Origin: Candidatus Liberibacter africanus PTSAPSY
GTDB lineage: Bacteria > Pseudomonadota > Alphaproteobacteria > Rhizobiales > Rhizobiaceae
NCBI RefSeq assembly: GCF_001021085.1
Contig: NZ_CP004021.1
Span: 370,501 to 434,500, forward strand
Direction of reading: 5' to 3'
DNA length: 64,000 bases
This document shows positions 39,459 to 49,838 of the stretch, in pieces (positions within the stretch are counted from its first letter, which is position 1; each line of letters begins with the position of its first letter). A program made the translations under genes and the position numbers. The notes under the pieces were generated by a model. The model had not been told where the DNA came from, did no database searches, and saw only the letters and a list, made by a program, of their open reading frames with translations.

Positions 39459-40247
39459 ATGTATAACGAATTTTTCATTCGTGCTTTGTTTGCTGGAATT
39501 GGCATAACTATCTCCACTGGCCCGCTTGGATGTTTTGTTGTTTGGCAACGCATATCCTATCTAGGAGACACCATAGCACACTCAGCACTTTTAGGTGTCG
39601 CTTTTTCACTCATGTTTCAATTACCACTCACCCTTTGTATATTCATAATAGCGGCTCTAACATCGATCATACTGCTTCAAATTCAGAAAAATGAATTTTT
39701 ATCTTCTGATTCTATTCTTGGAGTCATTACTCATTCAACAATATCGCTTGCTCTAATCATGCTATCTTTTATGAGCTGGATAAATACAGATCTAATAAGT
39801 TTTTTGTTTGGCGATATCCTAGCAGTAAACACAAATGATATCATGCTTATCTGGGGAATAGGAATCCTGAATATTATTATACTACTCACAATATGGAAGC
39901 CATTACTAGCAACTACCGTAAACTATGACCTTGCCAAAGCAGAAGGTATGCATCCAGAGAAAATGAAGCTCATCTTCTCTCTTATAACAGCACTTACGAT
40001 CTCTGTTTCCATAAAATTTATCGGTATCACACTCATAACATCCCTTTTGACATTACCTGCGGTCACAGCAAGACGTTTTGCAACATCTCCGGAAAACATG
40101 GCTATATTAACAATAATAATTGGAATATTAGGAGTAGTACTTGGTCTTTATGGATCATTAATTCTTGATACTCCTTCAGGCCCATCTATCATTATTACAT
40201 CTTTATTGTTTTTTATATTAAGCTTTTTTTATCAAAAGTCACTATAA
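39459..40247 (+). CDS. znuB: Zinc ABC transporter permease ZnuB
   Basis: ABC-3 family permease with about seven membrane segments. Family features include 'GPLGCFVVWQRISYLGDTIAHSALLGVAFSLMF' (about 22-54), 'DLISFLFGDILAVNTNDI' and 'KFIGITLITSLLTLPAVTARRFATSPENM'. 262 residues, full length. The regulator gene zur, often next to znuB in alphaproteobacteria, is not present here; the next gene is a ferritin. Confidence 0.95.
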   Translation: MYNEFFIRALFAGIGITISTGPLGCFVVWQRISYLGDTIAHSALLGVAFSLMFQLPLTLCIFIIAALTSIILLQIQKNEFLSSDSILGVITHSTISLALIMLSFMSWINTDLISFLFGDILAVNTNDIMLIWGIGILNIIILLTIWKPLLATTVNYDLAKAEGMHPEKMKLIFSLITALTISVSIKFIGITLITSLLTLPAVTARRFATSPENMAILTIIIGILGVVLGLYGSLILDTPSGPSIIITSLLFFILSFFYQKSL

Positions 40248-40399
40248 CTTTCAAATATTCGTAATTTGATATCGCATCATATATTTTTTAGTCTTGTATT
40301 TTAAATATTTATCGAGTACTATTGATACAATTTATTTGCTCGACCATAGAAGTGATGTCATCGTATTTGAACAATATTTTGTGAGAGAAAGTAATTTAT

Positions 40400-40897
40400 A
40401 TGACTAGTGAAAAATCCTATAGCGTTCTTAACGAACTTATGAATATAGAATTCAAAGCTCATTATTATTACATGCAAGCCGCATCTTGGGCTGCATTCAA
40501 AAACCTTGAAGGATGTCATAATTTTCTCTTAGGACATGCCAAGGAAGAGTACTCTCACGTCATGAAAATATTCACGTATTTGATGGATCTAGGTGGAGAA
40601 GCAAATTTTTCTGGCTTATCACAACCTGATATTGATGCTAATGATATCGAAGGGCTTTTCTCGCTAATATATAAACACGAATGCGATGTAACAAAAGCGT
40701 ATGATGAAGCTGTTGCAGTTGCCTTGGAAGAAAAGGATAATCAATTGTTGTTCTTTTTGCAATGGTTTGTCAGTGAACAAGATGAAGAAATGATCCTTTG
40801 CCGTAAAATATTAGACAAGATAAAGCTAATAGGATCTGGTCCTCATTCTCTTTATCTATTCGATCAGGAAATGGCAACACTCGCGAATAAAAGTTAA
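40400..40897 (+). CDS. Non-haem ferritin-like iron storage protein
   Basis: 165-residue four-helix ferritin. Ferroxidase-type residues are visible in 'LNELMNIEFKAHYYYMQAASWAA' (helix A), 'GHAKEEYSHVMKIFTYLMDLGG' (helix B, EExxH), 'KHECDVTKAY' and 'FFLQWFVSEQDEEM'. The pattern fits ferritin (Ftn) rather than bacterioferritin, as no haem-binding Met at the bacterioferritin position stands out. It oxidises and stores iron in the cytoplasm. Monocistronic by spacing. Confidence 0.9.
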   Translation: MTSEKSYSVLNELMNIEFKAHYYYMQAASWAAFKNLEGCHNFLLGHAKEEYSHVMKIFTYLMDLGGEANFSGLSQPDIDANDIEGLFSLIYKHECDVTKAYDEAVAVALEEKDNQLLFFLQWFVSEQDEEMILCRKILDKIKLIGSGPHSLYLFDQEMATLANKS

Positions 40898-41102
40898 TAC
40901 TTCTATAGGTTAAACGTTTTACTCAATAATAATCCTAGAATATAGAATAAGAATATTTCTATAAATGATTGTTGGTTTTTAATAAAATAGGAAGAACAAT
41001 TCTAACTTTTGTTGCAATATAAACAATATTTAATGAATTTACTGAATATTGATCTCTAGGAATATTGTTCTCATAAAAAATGCACGCCTTCTCATCTATA
41101 GG

Positions 41103-42080
41103 TTATTGTTTCAAGGTATCCATAATGTTCAATACTGCTGGACCGAGAATAATCAGCATTAGAACAGGTAAAAAGAACAAAATCATCGGAACAGTCAGTT
41201 TAGGCCCTAATGAAGCAGCTTTTTTTTCTGCTTCCATTAAACGATCTGTTCTTGTTTCTGCAACTAAAACACGCAAAGCATCACCTATTGATGTTCCATA
41301 ACGATCGGATTGCATCAAAGCTTGCATCACATTTCTTACACAATCCATTTGAGTACGATTATAAAAGTTTTCAAATGCCACCTGTCTATTAGGCAGGAAT
41401 GAAAGCTCCGCTACAGTTAACAACATTTCTTCAGAAAGAGGAACTGATTGCCCCCCGATTTCATCCGCGATACGACGAAAAGACTGCTCTATAGAAATAC
41501 CCGATTCAACACATATTAATAATAAATCAAGAGCATCTGGCCAAGCGCGCCTTATAGAAGCCTGTCTTTTATGAACAATATTAGAAATAAAAGCAGCTGG
41601 AGCATAGAATCCAAGGTATCCTATTAAAATAGCTGCTCCTACACGAGCTGGATAAGGATATTTAACTAATTTATCAAAGGCAAATATCCATATAATTCCA
41701 CCAACAAGGGCAATTATTGGGAGAATCAAACGTACAATCAACAAAACATTCAATGCATATTCTGATCGAAAACCAGCGGAACGTAATTTATTTACTATCT
41801 TTTTGTCAACCAGAATTTCTTTTAGATTAAATTTTTGCACAAATTGTCGTAAGGAAATATTATCGTGAGTACGTAGCTTAGAAGACTTCTTCTGCAAATA
41901 CTCTTTTTGTTTTTGGCGTAATAAATCTTCTTCAATGGCAATGGATTTCATACGTTTCTCCAATTCATTACCACCTAACAAAGGAAAAATAACTGCATAA
42001 AACAATGAAAAAACCGAAACCGCAGTTGTTATGGAAAATACGATACTAGCGGCATCCAAAATAGAGAAAAAATCAATCAT
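41103..42080 (-). CDS. tadC: Tad/Cpa pilus inner-membrane protein TadC
   Basis: Type II secretion F-family membrane protein of the Flp pilus platform. About 325 residues with N-terminal membrane helix, two central helices, a T2SSF domain with 'RRAWPDALDLLLICVESGISIEQSFRRIADEIG' and 'ALMQSDRYGTSIGDALRVLVAETRTDRLMEAEKKAASLGPKLTVPMILFFLPVLMLIILGPA'. A TTG at 42098 overlaps the tadB stop and would add six residues; I use the ATG at 42080, preceded by GGG 7 nt upstream. Confidence 0.92.
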   Translation of the reverse strand: MIDFFSILDAASIVFSITTAVSVFSLFYAVIFPLLGGNELEKRMKSIAIEEDLLRQKQKEYLQKKSSKLRTHDNISLRQFVQKFNLKEILVDKKIVNKLRSAGFRSEYALNVLLIVRLILPIIALVGGIIWIFAFDKLVKYPYPARVGAAILIGYLGFYAPAAFISNIVHKRQASIRRAWPDALDLLLICVESGISIEQSFRRIADEIGGQSVPLSEEMLLTVAELSFLPNRQVAFENFYNRTQMDCVRNVMQALMQSDRYGTSIGDALRVLVAETRTDRLMEAEKKAASLGPKLTVPMILFFLPVLMLIILGPAVLNIMDTLKQ

Positions 42081-42094
42081 CTTATACCCAAAGA

Positions 42095-43072
42095 TCAAAT
42101 ATCAAAATTAATCATAATCCGCATAATCATAATACCTAAAACCATCAAAAAAGCCGCAACCCCAAGGATCATATGTCCTCTCGGATCCGTTATAAGAATA
42201 CCAATATATTCTGGAGACGTAAAATGTACAAGAAGAGACACAAAAAAAGGCAAAGATCCTATTATCCATGCTGAAGCTTTCGCCTCCATCGAAAGAGCCT
42301 GAACTTTTGCTTTCATTTTTTTCCTCTCACGCAATATTCTCGATAAATTGGACAAAGCCTCCGAAAGATTACCTCCTAATTGCGCCTGAACAGAGATAAC
42401 TGTGGCAAAGAAAGACACTTCTTGAAGAGGCATGTAGCGAATCATACGAGACACACTCTCAGAAACACTCAATCCTAAATGTCGCGCCTCAACCACACGA
42501 CGAAATTCTGATCGAACAGGATCAGAAGACTGACTAACAATAACAGAAATAGCATCTGAAACCGGCAATCCAGTGCGCACTGAACGAACAATAATATCTA
42601 GAGCATTAGGAAATTCTTCCAAAAAACTAGCAACTCTTTTCTTTATTACATATTTTAAAAACAAACGTGGCATCACAAGAGAACATGAAATGGATATACA
42701 AAATGAAACAAATAAACTACCGGTCATTGCCCAAAAAACAACGCAACATACGAATGCTAGAACACAACTGCCAATGTAATAATGTTCTTTCGAGATAGGT
42801 AAACCTGAATAAGATATTAAAGAAGATAAACTTTTGGTATTACCGGTTTTTTTCTTGTGACTTACTTCTATATTTTGTATTGCCTCTCGCAATGCTTTAC
42901 GACGTTTTATATTAGCAGAAGAAGCATCTTTATCCGCGACCAAAACCTTTGAAACATCTCGCGAACCAGAGGTGGATTTCTTAGATAGAAAACTGCTTAT
43001 TGTATACAAAAAAATGAATACTGATAAAACAACCGAGCCTACTACAAATAATTGCATTGCATCAAAACCCAT
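42095..43072 (-). CDS. tadB: Tad/Cpa pilus inner-membrane protein TadB
   Basis: Paralogue and partner of TadC. 325 residues; T2SSF domain with 'LEEFPNALDIIVRSVRTGLPVSDAISVIVSQSSDPVRSEFRRVVEARHLGLSVSES' and 'QLGGNLSEALSNLSRILRERKKMKAKVQALSMEAKASAWIIGSLPFFVSLLVHFTSPEY', which is TadB-type. Four membrane segments (about 7-27, 107-150, 265-290, 300-320). It follows cpaF by 10 nt. Confidence 0.94.
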   Translation of the reverse strand: MGFDAMQLFVVGSVVLSVFIFLYTISSFLSKKSTSGSRDVSKVLVADKDASSANIKRRKALREAIQNIEVSHKKKTGNTKSLSSLISYSGLPISKEHYYIGSCVLAFVCCVVFWAMTGSLFVSFCISISCSLVMPRLFLKYVIKKRVASFLEEFPNALDIIVRSVRTGLPVSDAISVIVSQSSDPVRSEFRRVVEARHLGLSVSESVSRMIRYMPLQEVSFFATVISVQAQLGGNLSEALSNLSRILRERKKMKAKVQALSMEAKASAWIIGSLPFFVSLLVHFTSPEYIGILITDPRGHMILGVAAFLMVLGIMIMRIMINFDI

Positions 43073-43082
43073 TTAATTCCCC

Positions 43083-44531
43083 CTATGCACCACTTCGTTT
43101 GTCAAGAGATTCGAGAACTTCCGCTAAATTACTCTCTTCACCATACTGAGCCGCTCTACTCCAAAACTGCGGACGAGAAATGCCAGAACCGGTATGACAA
43201 CCAATCAATTTACCCGTTTCATCTTCTCCAACCACCTCATATTTAAGAAGATCTTGAGTAATGATAACATTTCCTTCCATTCCAACAATTTCACAAATAT
43301 TTGTAATCACCCTAGAACCATCTCGCAAACGCTGTGTCTGAATAATCACATCTAAAGAAGAAGTGATAATCTCTCTTACCATCTTGGATGGGAAAGTAAA
43401 TCCACCCATAGCGATCATTGCTTCGATCCTACCAAAGCTCTCACGAGCATTATTGGCGTGAATAGTACCCATAGAACCATCATGTCCCGTATTCATCGCT
43501 TGTAACAAATCCAATACTTCTGGACCACGAACTTCTCCCAAAATGATACGTTCAGGGCGCATACGCAAACAATTCTTCACCAAATCACGCATGGTAATCT
43601 CACCCTCACCTTCAATATTAGGAGGTCGTGTTTCCAAACGAACCACATGCGGTTGCTGAAGTTGAAGCTCCGCTGTATCCTCACAGGTAACGATCCGCTC
43701 ATCTGTATCTATATAACGAGTCAAGCAATTGAGCAAAGTTGTTTTTCCAGAACCAGTTCCACCTGAAATCAAAATATTACACCTAATACGTCCTATAATT
43801 TGCAATAACCTCGCACCCTCAGCTGTCACAGCACCAAAGCGAACAAGATGATCCAAGGTAAGCTTTTCTTTTTTAAATTTACGAATAGTTAAAGTCGGAC
43901 CATCAAGAGCAAGAGGTGGAATAATAACATTTACACGAGAACCATCCAACAAACGTGCATCACATATAGGACTTGCTTCATCTACACGACGACCAACTTG
44001 ATTAACAATGCGTTGACACACCGTAAGGAGCTGTTCATTATCTCGAAAGCTAATACCCGTTTCAACAGTTTTTCCATTAACTTCGATAAATACTTTTTCT
44101 GAACCATTAACCATGATATCCGCAATATCATCTCGCGCAATAAGAGGCTGAAGAGGCCCATACCCTAAAATATCATTACAGAGATCTTCTAAAATATCCG
44201 TTTTCTCCTCAAATGATATAGCGATATTTCTAATAGAAACAATCTCATTCATAAGAGTCGATATTTCTTCTCTCGCCGATTCCGTATCGTATTGGGAAAG
44301 CTGAGTTATATCTATCATTTCAATCAAAGTTGCAAAGATAGTTGATTTAATTGCATAATAATTCGAATCACGCTTCCCTGAGTTAACAATATCTCCGTCT
44401 TTAAAGTATGACGATACTGGCACAGTTTCTTTCTGATCATTAACTGAATTTACAGCTACTTCACCTAAAGAAGAGCGGGGCGCTTCTTTTCCTGCTGATT
44501 CTGTGAAGGTCTTGTTCCGTCTTCCAAACAT
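43083..44531 (-). CDS. cpaF: Pilus assembly ATPase CpaF/TadA
   Basis: Secretion ATPase that powers Flp pilus assembly. 482 residues; Walker A 'GGTGSGKTT' at about 257-265, '[24 protein letters not shown]', '[42 protein letters not shown]' (Walker B and His boxes), all typical of CpaF. GGAG lies 6 nt before the ATG. It acts with TadB and TadC in the inner membrane. Confidence 0.97.
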   Translation of the reverse strand: MFGRRNKTFTESAGKEAPRSSLGEVAVNSVNDQKETVPVSSYFKDGDIVNSGKRDSNYYAIKSTIFATLIEMIDITQLSQYDTESAREEISTLMNEIVSIRNIAISFEEKTDILEDLCNDILGYGPLQPLIARDDIADIMVNGSEKVFIEVNGKTVETGISFRDNEQLLTVCQRIVNQVGRRVDEASPICDARLLDGSRVNVIIPPLALDGPTLTIRKFKKEKLTLDHLVRFGAVTAEGARLLQIIGRIRCNILISGGTGSGKTTLLNCLTRYIDTDERIVTCEDTAELQLQQPHVVRLETRPPNIEGEGEITMRDLVKNCLRMRPERIILGEVRGPEVLDLLQAMNTGHDGSMGTIHANNARESFGRIEAMIAMGGFTFPSKMVREIITSSLDVIIQTQRLRDGSRVITNICEIVGMEGNVIITQDLLKYEVVGEDETGKLIGCHTGSGISRPQFWSRAAQYGEESNLAEVLESLDKRSGA

Positions 44532-44551
44532 ATATGGCTCCTAAAGCATGA

Positions 44552-45856
44552 TCACTTCATATTAAAAATATTCTTGATCTTTGTGTATATAACATTTTGA
44601 GGTTTAGACATAGTTACTCGATCAGTAAGAATGCGCGAAAAATCTACAAATAATTCTGCAATAGAAGATTTAGGATCTACTTCACGTATCATTTTACCTG
44701 AATTAGCTGACATGCCAAAAACAGAACTATCAAAAGGGATAATAACAGAAGGCTCTATACCCAATGGCGCACAAAAATCACTAACAGAAATTTCAGGTTT
44801 TTTAGGAGTCTGAGTCTGATTGAGAACAAGATAAGGAGTCTTATAATTCGGCCTCAATTTTTTTAAAACATCAATTAAATTTTTAGCATTACGCAAACCA
44901 ACAAGATCAAGAGAAGAAGTAATGACCACTTTATCACTTGTAGAAAGAACTTCACGTGTCCAAGAATTCCAAACATGAGGAACATCCAGAATCGTCAATG
45001 GAGACATCTTCTGCAATAAATTAATGACTGGCATAATCTTTTTTTCATCAAAATCATAGGTACAATCCAACATAGTCGGAGCCGTTAAAATTGAAAGATT
45101 CTCCACATAGCATATAAGTAATTGACTAATAAACGCTTTATCAATTTGCCTTTGGGAAGAAATGGCACTTATAATACTATCCATTGGATCTTGATCGAAA
45201 TTAATATTAACTGTTCCATATGGAAAATCTAGATCTGCCAAAATATTTTCCATTGCCAAAACAGACGCAATACTAAAAGCACAATTATGAGCTATAGTTG
45301 AAGAACCCACCCCCCCTCTAGAACCTATGAAAGATATTGAACAACATAATTTAGGTGCTTTTTCTTTTTCTGTTTCTCGGGATTCTTTTTGAATAGTAGT
45401 AGATGTAGATACATCACTAATGGATTTAATAATGTCAGAAACAGATAAAGGTTCAATTAAATATTCAGATACACCATTAGCTATTAAATCTCGATAAAGC
45501 ATTATATCATTAGTATCTCCTACTATAATAACCTTCGTATCAGGGTCACAAACATCCGCTAAAGGCTCTAATGCAGAAAGCACTTCTCTAGGATTTACTT
45601 GAATTTGAACAATAATAATATTAGGCGTAGGATTATGACAAAAAAAACTCGCTGCTTCTGCGATTGACCCTTTAGTAATTTGCATATTGACGAAATTCCT
45701 CCGATCGTCAATTTTAGATCTTTCTACCACAGAATAAAGAGTATCTGTGATACAAAAAACATGCACCGATATCAGTGGCAGAGGACATGTTCCCCCAGAA
45801 TTTATACCATCATTTCCTTTAAGGGAATCCGAATTATTTACATTATACTCATTCAT
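44552..45856 (-). CDS. cpaE: Pilus assembly protein CpaE (MinD-like)
   Basis: MinD/ParA-like protein thought to position the Tad machinery. N-terminal receiver-like domain (about 60-155, 'IVQIQVNPREVLSALEPLADVCDPDTKVIIVGDTNDIMLYRDLIANGVSEYLIEPLS') lacking an obvious phosphorylatable Asp context, then the ATPase domain with the deviant Walker A 'GSRGGVGSSTIAHN' that is usual in CpaE. 434 residues. The start overlaps the cpaD stop by ATGA (45853-45856). Confidence 0.94.
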   Translation of the reverse strand: MNEYNVNNSDSLKGNDGINSGGTCPLPLISVHVFCITDTLYSVVERSKIDDRRNFVNMQITKGSIAEAASFFCHNPTPNIIIVQIQVNPREVLSALEPLADVCDPDTKVIIVGDTNDIMLYRDLIANGVSEYLIEPLSVSDIIKSISDVSTSTTIQKESRETEKEKAPKLCCSISFIGSRGGVGSSTIAHNCAFSIASVLAMENILADLDFPYGTVNINFDQDPMDSIISAISSQRQIDKAFISQLLICYVENLSILTAPTMLDCTYDFDEKKIMPVINLLQKMSPLTILDVPHVWNSWTREVLSTSDKVVITSSLDLVGLRNAKNLIDVLKKLRPNYKTPYLVLNQTQTPKKPEISVSDFCAPLGIEPSVIIPFDSSVFGMSANSGKMIREVDPKSSIAELFVDFSRILTDRVTMSKPQNVIYTKIKNIFNMK

Positions 45857-46518
45857 AAATCGTTCCCCCCCTTCTGTGAGCTAGATTTCCCAGATTGATA
45901 ATTCCGATAATTATCAACAGATCGATCACGATTATAGGCATCAGGAGGAGTCATCGCACGTGGAGAAAATAAATCAGAAGGATTCACTACTTGAGCTGCT
46001 AAATTATTTTGAGATGCACATCCATAATTAAACCAATTATCATTCTCTGAATAACTTCCTAAAATATCTTCTGGCCAAAAACCACACTTCCCAGCACTAG
46101 GCTTAACCGCAAAATAACTTATTCGAATAGTATCAATGTCCAATCCATAATCAGCATCATATAGTCTTTCGGAGATAGATTTAGATGCAACACCCCTAGC
46201 AATGATAATTTTGCGTATTTCTTTTACAGCATTTTTTATAGAAACAGAAGAAACCGTCGGACTTGGAATCATTAACAAAAGAACACCGGCGTTATCCTTT
46301 TGATATTGATCTAAAAATCCATTGATCGTATCATGAATAGGGTACTTTATTAACCCTCTTCCTGCCAATAGAGGTATGTCGACGTATTTCTCTACTTTTT
46401 GCATCAAAATTGGATGTCTACTACGGTAATCATTATTGCTTACAAAAGAATATGATGGCGAACTCATTCCATAAAACAAGACGATAAAAAATGAGACCCT
46501 TAGAATCAAAGTTTTCAT
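45853..46518 (-). CDS. cpaD: Pilus biogenesis lipoprotein-like CpaD
   Basis: Outer-membrane-associated protein that assists the CpaC secretin. From the ATG at 46518 the product is about 221 residues with a signal peptide ('MKTLILRVSFFIVLFYGMSSPSYS'-like) and family motifs 'FGCASQNNLAAQV'-type: here 'NYGCASQNNLAAQVVNPSDLFSPRAMTPPD'. The frame opens at 46632 overlapping the cpaC stop, but AAAGG lies 8 nt before 46518 and the signal peptide begins there. A lipobox Cys is not obvious. Confidence 0.85.
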   Translation of the reverse strand: MKTLILRVSFFIVLFYGMSSPSYSFVSNNDYRSRHPILMQKVEKYVDIPLLAGRGLIKYPIHDTINGFLDQYQKDNAGVLLLMIPSPTVSSVSIKNAVKEIRKIIIARGVASKSISERLYDADYGLDIDTIRISYFAVKPSAGKCGFWPEDILGSYSENDNWFNYGCASQNNLAAQVVNPSDLFSPRAMTPPDAYNRDRSVDNYRNYQSGKSSSQKGGNDL

Positions 46519-46628
46519 AAAAAATACCTTTCTAAGGATTGATCTCAAAAAAATAATAAGCTCTCTCATTCTAATTAACCTTTTAAAACAGGCACCTCCG
46601 AACAGATCCTTCATCATACATCCCATCG

Positions 46629-48047
46629 TCATTTATAAATAAAACCAATCGCACCTTTGTAATTATTACTCTCAATTTCTTCCCTAGTCCCATAAATCTT
46701 ATTAACCCGATTAAGGAAAAAAGACTTGGAATCATTTTCAACTGCATAATGATCATCCGGACGATCTAAAGAATTCATTGCAACAGGTCGAACAAGGAAA
46801 GGAGTCGCCGAAATGAATATTTCCGCTTCTTCCCTAACAAAATCACTTTGCCTGAACAGAGCTCCTAAAATAGGAATTTTCGATAACAATGGAACCCCTT
46901 GCCTCGTTTGCTGTATATCATCTTTTAACAACCCTGCTAAAACTATTGTTCCGCCAGAAGGCAATTCAACAGTAGTCTCAGCTTTACGCAGACGAAATTC
47001 TGGCACCTTACCTGCACCAATACTCATTGAAGGCTCAGAAACTTCTGTTTGAATCCGCAATCCAATACGTCCTGGAGATAAAACAGTCGGAGTAAAAGTC
47101 AAAGAAACACCATATTTATGAGAGCTCAAATTAGCGACACCATTTCTATCCTGACTTTGATACAAACGCTCTCCACCAGATCTAAAACTAGCACTTTGGC
47201 CTGAAATAGCCGTCAAAGTTGGCTCTGCTAAAGTACGGATAGCATTTGCTCGTTCCAAAGAACGCAAAACACCCTCAAAGGCAAATTTATCAAGAAAACC
47301 CGCCACAGAAAAATTACTGAATCCTGCTTGATCAAAAAAAGCACCACCTTTCCCTGAGCCAGGAGTGGCAGAACGCATAATATTATATTGAAATCCTATT
47401 TGTTTTAATATTTCTCTCCTTACCTCTGCAATGGTAACTTTAAGGGTGACTTGATCTTCACCTGAAATATTTAATAGGTTAATTACTTGGCTACGGTTAT
47501 GATTGCCCCCTATATTATTAACAGAACTCCGATGGTTTTTTGCAAAGTAAGTCTCAGCAAGTTCAACAGCTCTCTGAGAATCCTGAATATTACGCACGAC
47601 TCCATGCAAAACAACACTACCAGAAACCATTTCAACATTGATTTTCGAATCAGGTATAAAACGTCGCAAAGTCGCCTCAAGATAGACAACATCATGTTCC
47701 ACTGTAATATCAAGGTTCAAAATTTGCTTACCATCATGCCCGAGTAAAATAACATTCGCTTGACCTATATCTTTCCCAAAAAGATACATAGTATTTGAAG
47801 AATGCATAACAACATCTGCTTTACTTGGATCAGAAACTAAAACATCTTGTACAACGGATGGTACGCGTAAAATAACCACCTTATTTAAACCGACATTTAA
47901 TCGTTTACTTTTACCTATATCCGCATAACTGATGTTAATGACAGTATTATTACCATCCTTAATTGGTGGCAAAACTGCCAACAAAGAATCAAAACTGAAG
48001 AGGAAAATACTAAGTATAGTAAATAATGTGCGTAGAAAATACTTCAT
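46629..48047 (-). CDS. cpaC: Pilus secretin CpaC/RcpA
   Basis: Outer-membrane secretin through which the Flp pilus passes. 472 residues: signal peptide (about 1-24), pilus-specific N-domain ('GLNKVVILRVPSVVQDVLVSDPSKADVVMHSSNTMYLFGKDIGQANVILLG', about 53-103), a BON-like domain (about 110-170), and the secretin domain with 'PTVLSPGRIGLRIQTEVSEPS' and 'TTVELPSGGTIVLAGLLKDD' plus 'VPLLSKIPILGALFRQSD'. It overlaps cpaB by ATGA. Confidence 0.96.
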   Translation of the reverse strand: MKYFLRTLFTILSIFLFSFDSLLAVLPPIKDGNNTVINISYADIGKSKRLNVGLNKVVILRVPSVVQDVLVSDPSKADVVMHSSNTMYLFGKDIGQANVILLGHDGKQILNLDITVEHDVVYLEATLRRFIPDSKINVEMVSGSVVLHGVVRNIQDSQRAVELAETYFAKNHRSSVNNIGGNHNRSQVINLLNISGEDQVTLKVTIAEVRREILKQIGFQYNIMRSATPGSGKGGAFFDQAGFSNFSVAGFLDKFAFEGVLRSLERANAIRTLAEPTLTAISGQSASFRSGGERLYQSQDRNGVANLSSHKYGVSLTFTPTVLSPGRIGLRIQTEVSEPSMSIGAGKVPEFRLRKAETTVELPSGGTIVLAGLLKDDIQQTRQGVPLLSKIPILGALFRQSDFVREEAEIFISATPFLVRPVAMNSLDRPDDHYAVENDSKSFFLNRVNKIYGTREEIESNNYKGAIGFIYK

Positions 48048-48841
48048 TGTACCACCCCGTCAGCATCTTTATTAAAAATAACACCAGATTTGATAATTTG
48101 AATATCTCTCACCATCTGAGCTTCCCCATTAGAGTTAGCATCCTTTCCGCCCTTAAAATCTGCCACAGATCGCAATGCTAGTGACAACTTCGCAGCCATT
48201 TGTTGTGCCCCAATGAGCACACTTGTCTGCGCAGACGTCAATTCTAAAGTAGCAACAGATCCAATAAGAGCTACCTGACCACTCTCTGAATTAATATTTT
48301 GATCTATTGCAAGAACACGTATATTATTAAGAATCACTTCTACCTTCGGATGCCTTTCAGAAGACGAACGAACCATTAATATATCTACACGATCATTAGG
48401 CTTAATCATTCCCCCAGCTGCACTAGAAGGAGAAATATCGATAGAAAAAGCACGATTACCTTTTGCAAGAAGAGAAGAAACTCCGCCGTTTCCTTGTGAC
48501 GTTAACCTCTCTACGCGGATCGGATCACCTTTAAAAATATGATCACGGACCATTAAACCCTCTAATTCGCTTATCGCATTAGGCCTGTGGACATCATCTA
48601 TAAAACCATCGAATACATTATCTTCCGGTAAAGCAACCCATTCTAGAGAATCAGATGATACCATTGCCCCCATTTCTAAATTATACTTAGCCATTAAAAC
48701 GTTAACAAACTTCATAGAAGGTTGAGAAACAATTTCGTCTTTTTGAACATGATGATGAGATACAAAATGCATTGCCACAATACCTGCTAAAAGAGCAAAA
48801 ATACCTGACACAATCATACCCGTCATTCGAGTGAATTTCAT
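48044..48841 (-). CDS. cpaB: Pilus assembly protein CpaB/RcpC
   Basis: Periplasmic, membrane-anchored pilus assembly factor. 265 residues; N-terminal anchor (about 9-26), SAF domain ('NVLMAKYNLEMGAMVSSDSLEWVALPEDNV', 'RDHIFKGDPIRVERLT') and the RcpC domain ('FSIDISPSSAAGGMIKPNDRVDILMV'). Position between cpaA and cpaC and translational overlap with cpaC support the call. Confidence 0.94.
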   Translation of the reverse strand: MKFTRMTGMIVSGIFALLAGIVAMHFVSHHHVQKDEIVSQPSMKFVNVLMAKYNLEMGAMVSSDSLEWVALPEDNVFDGFIDDVHRPNAISELEGLMVRDHIFKGDPIRVERLTSQGNGGVSSLLAKGNRAFSIDISPSSAAGGMIKPNDRVDILMVRSSSERHPKVEVILNNIRVLAIDQNINSESGQVALIGSVATLELTSAQTSVLIGAQQMAAKLSLALRSVADFKGGKDANSNGEAQMVRDIQIIKSGVIFNKDADGVVQ

Positions 48842-48938
48842 TTATCTGCCTATCAAATAAAAAATAAATATAATTAATTAACTAATAACAACCATTACAA
48901 TAACATAACTCAACCTAAATATGGTTAAAAAAATAAAA

Positions 48939-49454
48939 CTATGAGGAAATCCCTATCAAAACAACTTTAAAAAAATATGAATCTGGATAACAAATTAACC
49001 CGCCTATAGATATCGCAATACCATAAGGGATTTTACCTTTCATAAGAAAACTTTTTGGAATAACAGCATAAAATAAACTGCTATAACCATTAATCATCCT
49101 AATGAGCAAAATGCCAATAGATAATACCCCCCCCAGAATAGCAACATAAAATACAAAGTTTAATAAAGAGATCGTCCAACCAAACCAAATAGATGTTGCC
49201 GTCAATAACTTTACGTCCCCTCCCCCCATAATATTAAATATAAATAAAACAAAACAAACAATAAAAACAAGCAAACCAACCAACAAATGTAGAGCTATTA
49301 AATGATACGCCATACCTTCCCAGAAAGCGATTAATATAAAAGAACTCATCATAACAATAGAAACCCGATTAGGTATCAATGCCTCGAAAAGATCAGTTAA
49401 TGCCGCCAAAATTAGGCAAAAAGGAGGGATAATAAAAATAGCAGAAGCAATCAT
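48939..49454 (-). CDS. cpaA: Flp prepilin peptidase CpaA/TadV
   Basis: Aspartic inner-membrane peptidase that cleaves the Flp prepilins at G/XXXXEY. 171 residues with about five membrane helices. The two catalytic aspartates of the A24 family fall in 'LTDLFEALIPNRVS' (near residue 22) and 'NIMGGGDVKLLTATSIWFG' (GxGD, near 79). Located between the pilin genes and cpaB. Confidence 0.94.
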   Translation of the reverse strand: MIASAIFIIPPFCLILAALTDLFEALIPNRVSIVMMSSFILIAFWEGMAYHLIALHLLVGLLVFIVCFVLFIFNIMGGGDVKLLTATSIWFGWTISLLNFVFYVAILGGVLSIGILLIRMINGYSSLFYAVIPKSFLMKGKIPYGIAISIGGLICYPDSYFFKVVLIGISS

Positions 49455-49838
49455 TTTACTCTTTCTCGTAAATTATATTTTAGTGCATGATTATGTACAA
49501 AATATAATCAAAAGGAACTTTATAATCTTGAATTGATAAAAATATCAATAAAAATATCAATAAAAATAATGAATATTATATAAATCAAAATATCCTTTAA
49601 ACAAGAATATTTTGAAAAAATTTTTTATTACAACAACTAATATACACGGTATTTTATCAAAAATTACACAAAGAAATTCCTATACTCAAAATAAAAAAAT
49701 AACATACCTAATATCATTCACATCCTAATAGTTTTTTAATAACATCAATCCCTCTCAGACGTATTAGTCATTATTCTATGTTAACCTTGAAAAGAATCAT
49801 GTAGCAAACTTATTTTAATTCTTCTTACCAACATACTT
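49455..49838. other. Gap between pilin 1 and cpaA
   Basis: 384 nt, very AT-rich, no gene. A short tandem repeat of AATATCAATAAA-type units occurs around 49540-49570. The 3' stem-loop found behind the other four pilin genes is not evident here. Confidence 0.45.

Noticed and set aside
42573..42779. Plus-strand reading frame inside tadB
   Set aside because: Lies wholly opposite a conserved gene and has no family features; a shadow frame.
49540..49570. Possible CRISPR-like short repeats in the AT-rich gap
   Set aside because: Units are adjacent AT-rich 12-mers without spacers and there are no cas genes; simple sequence only.
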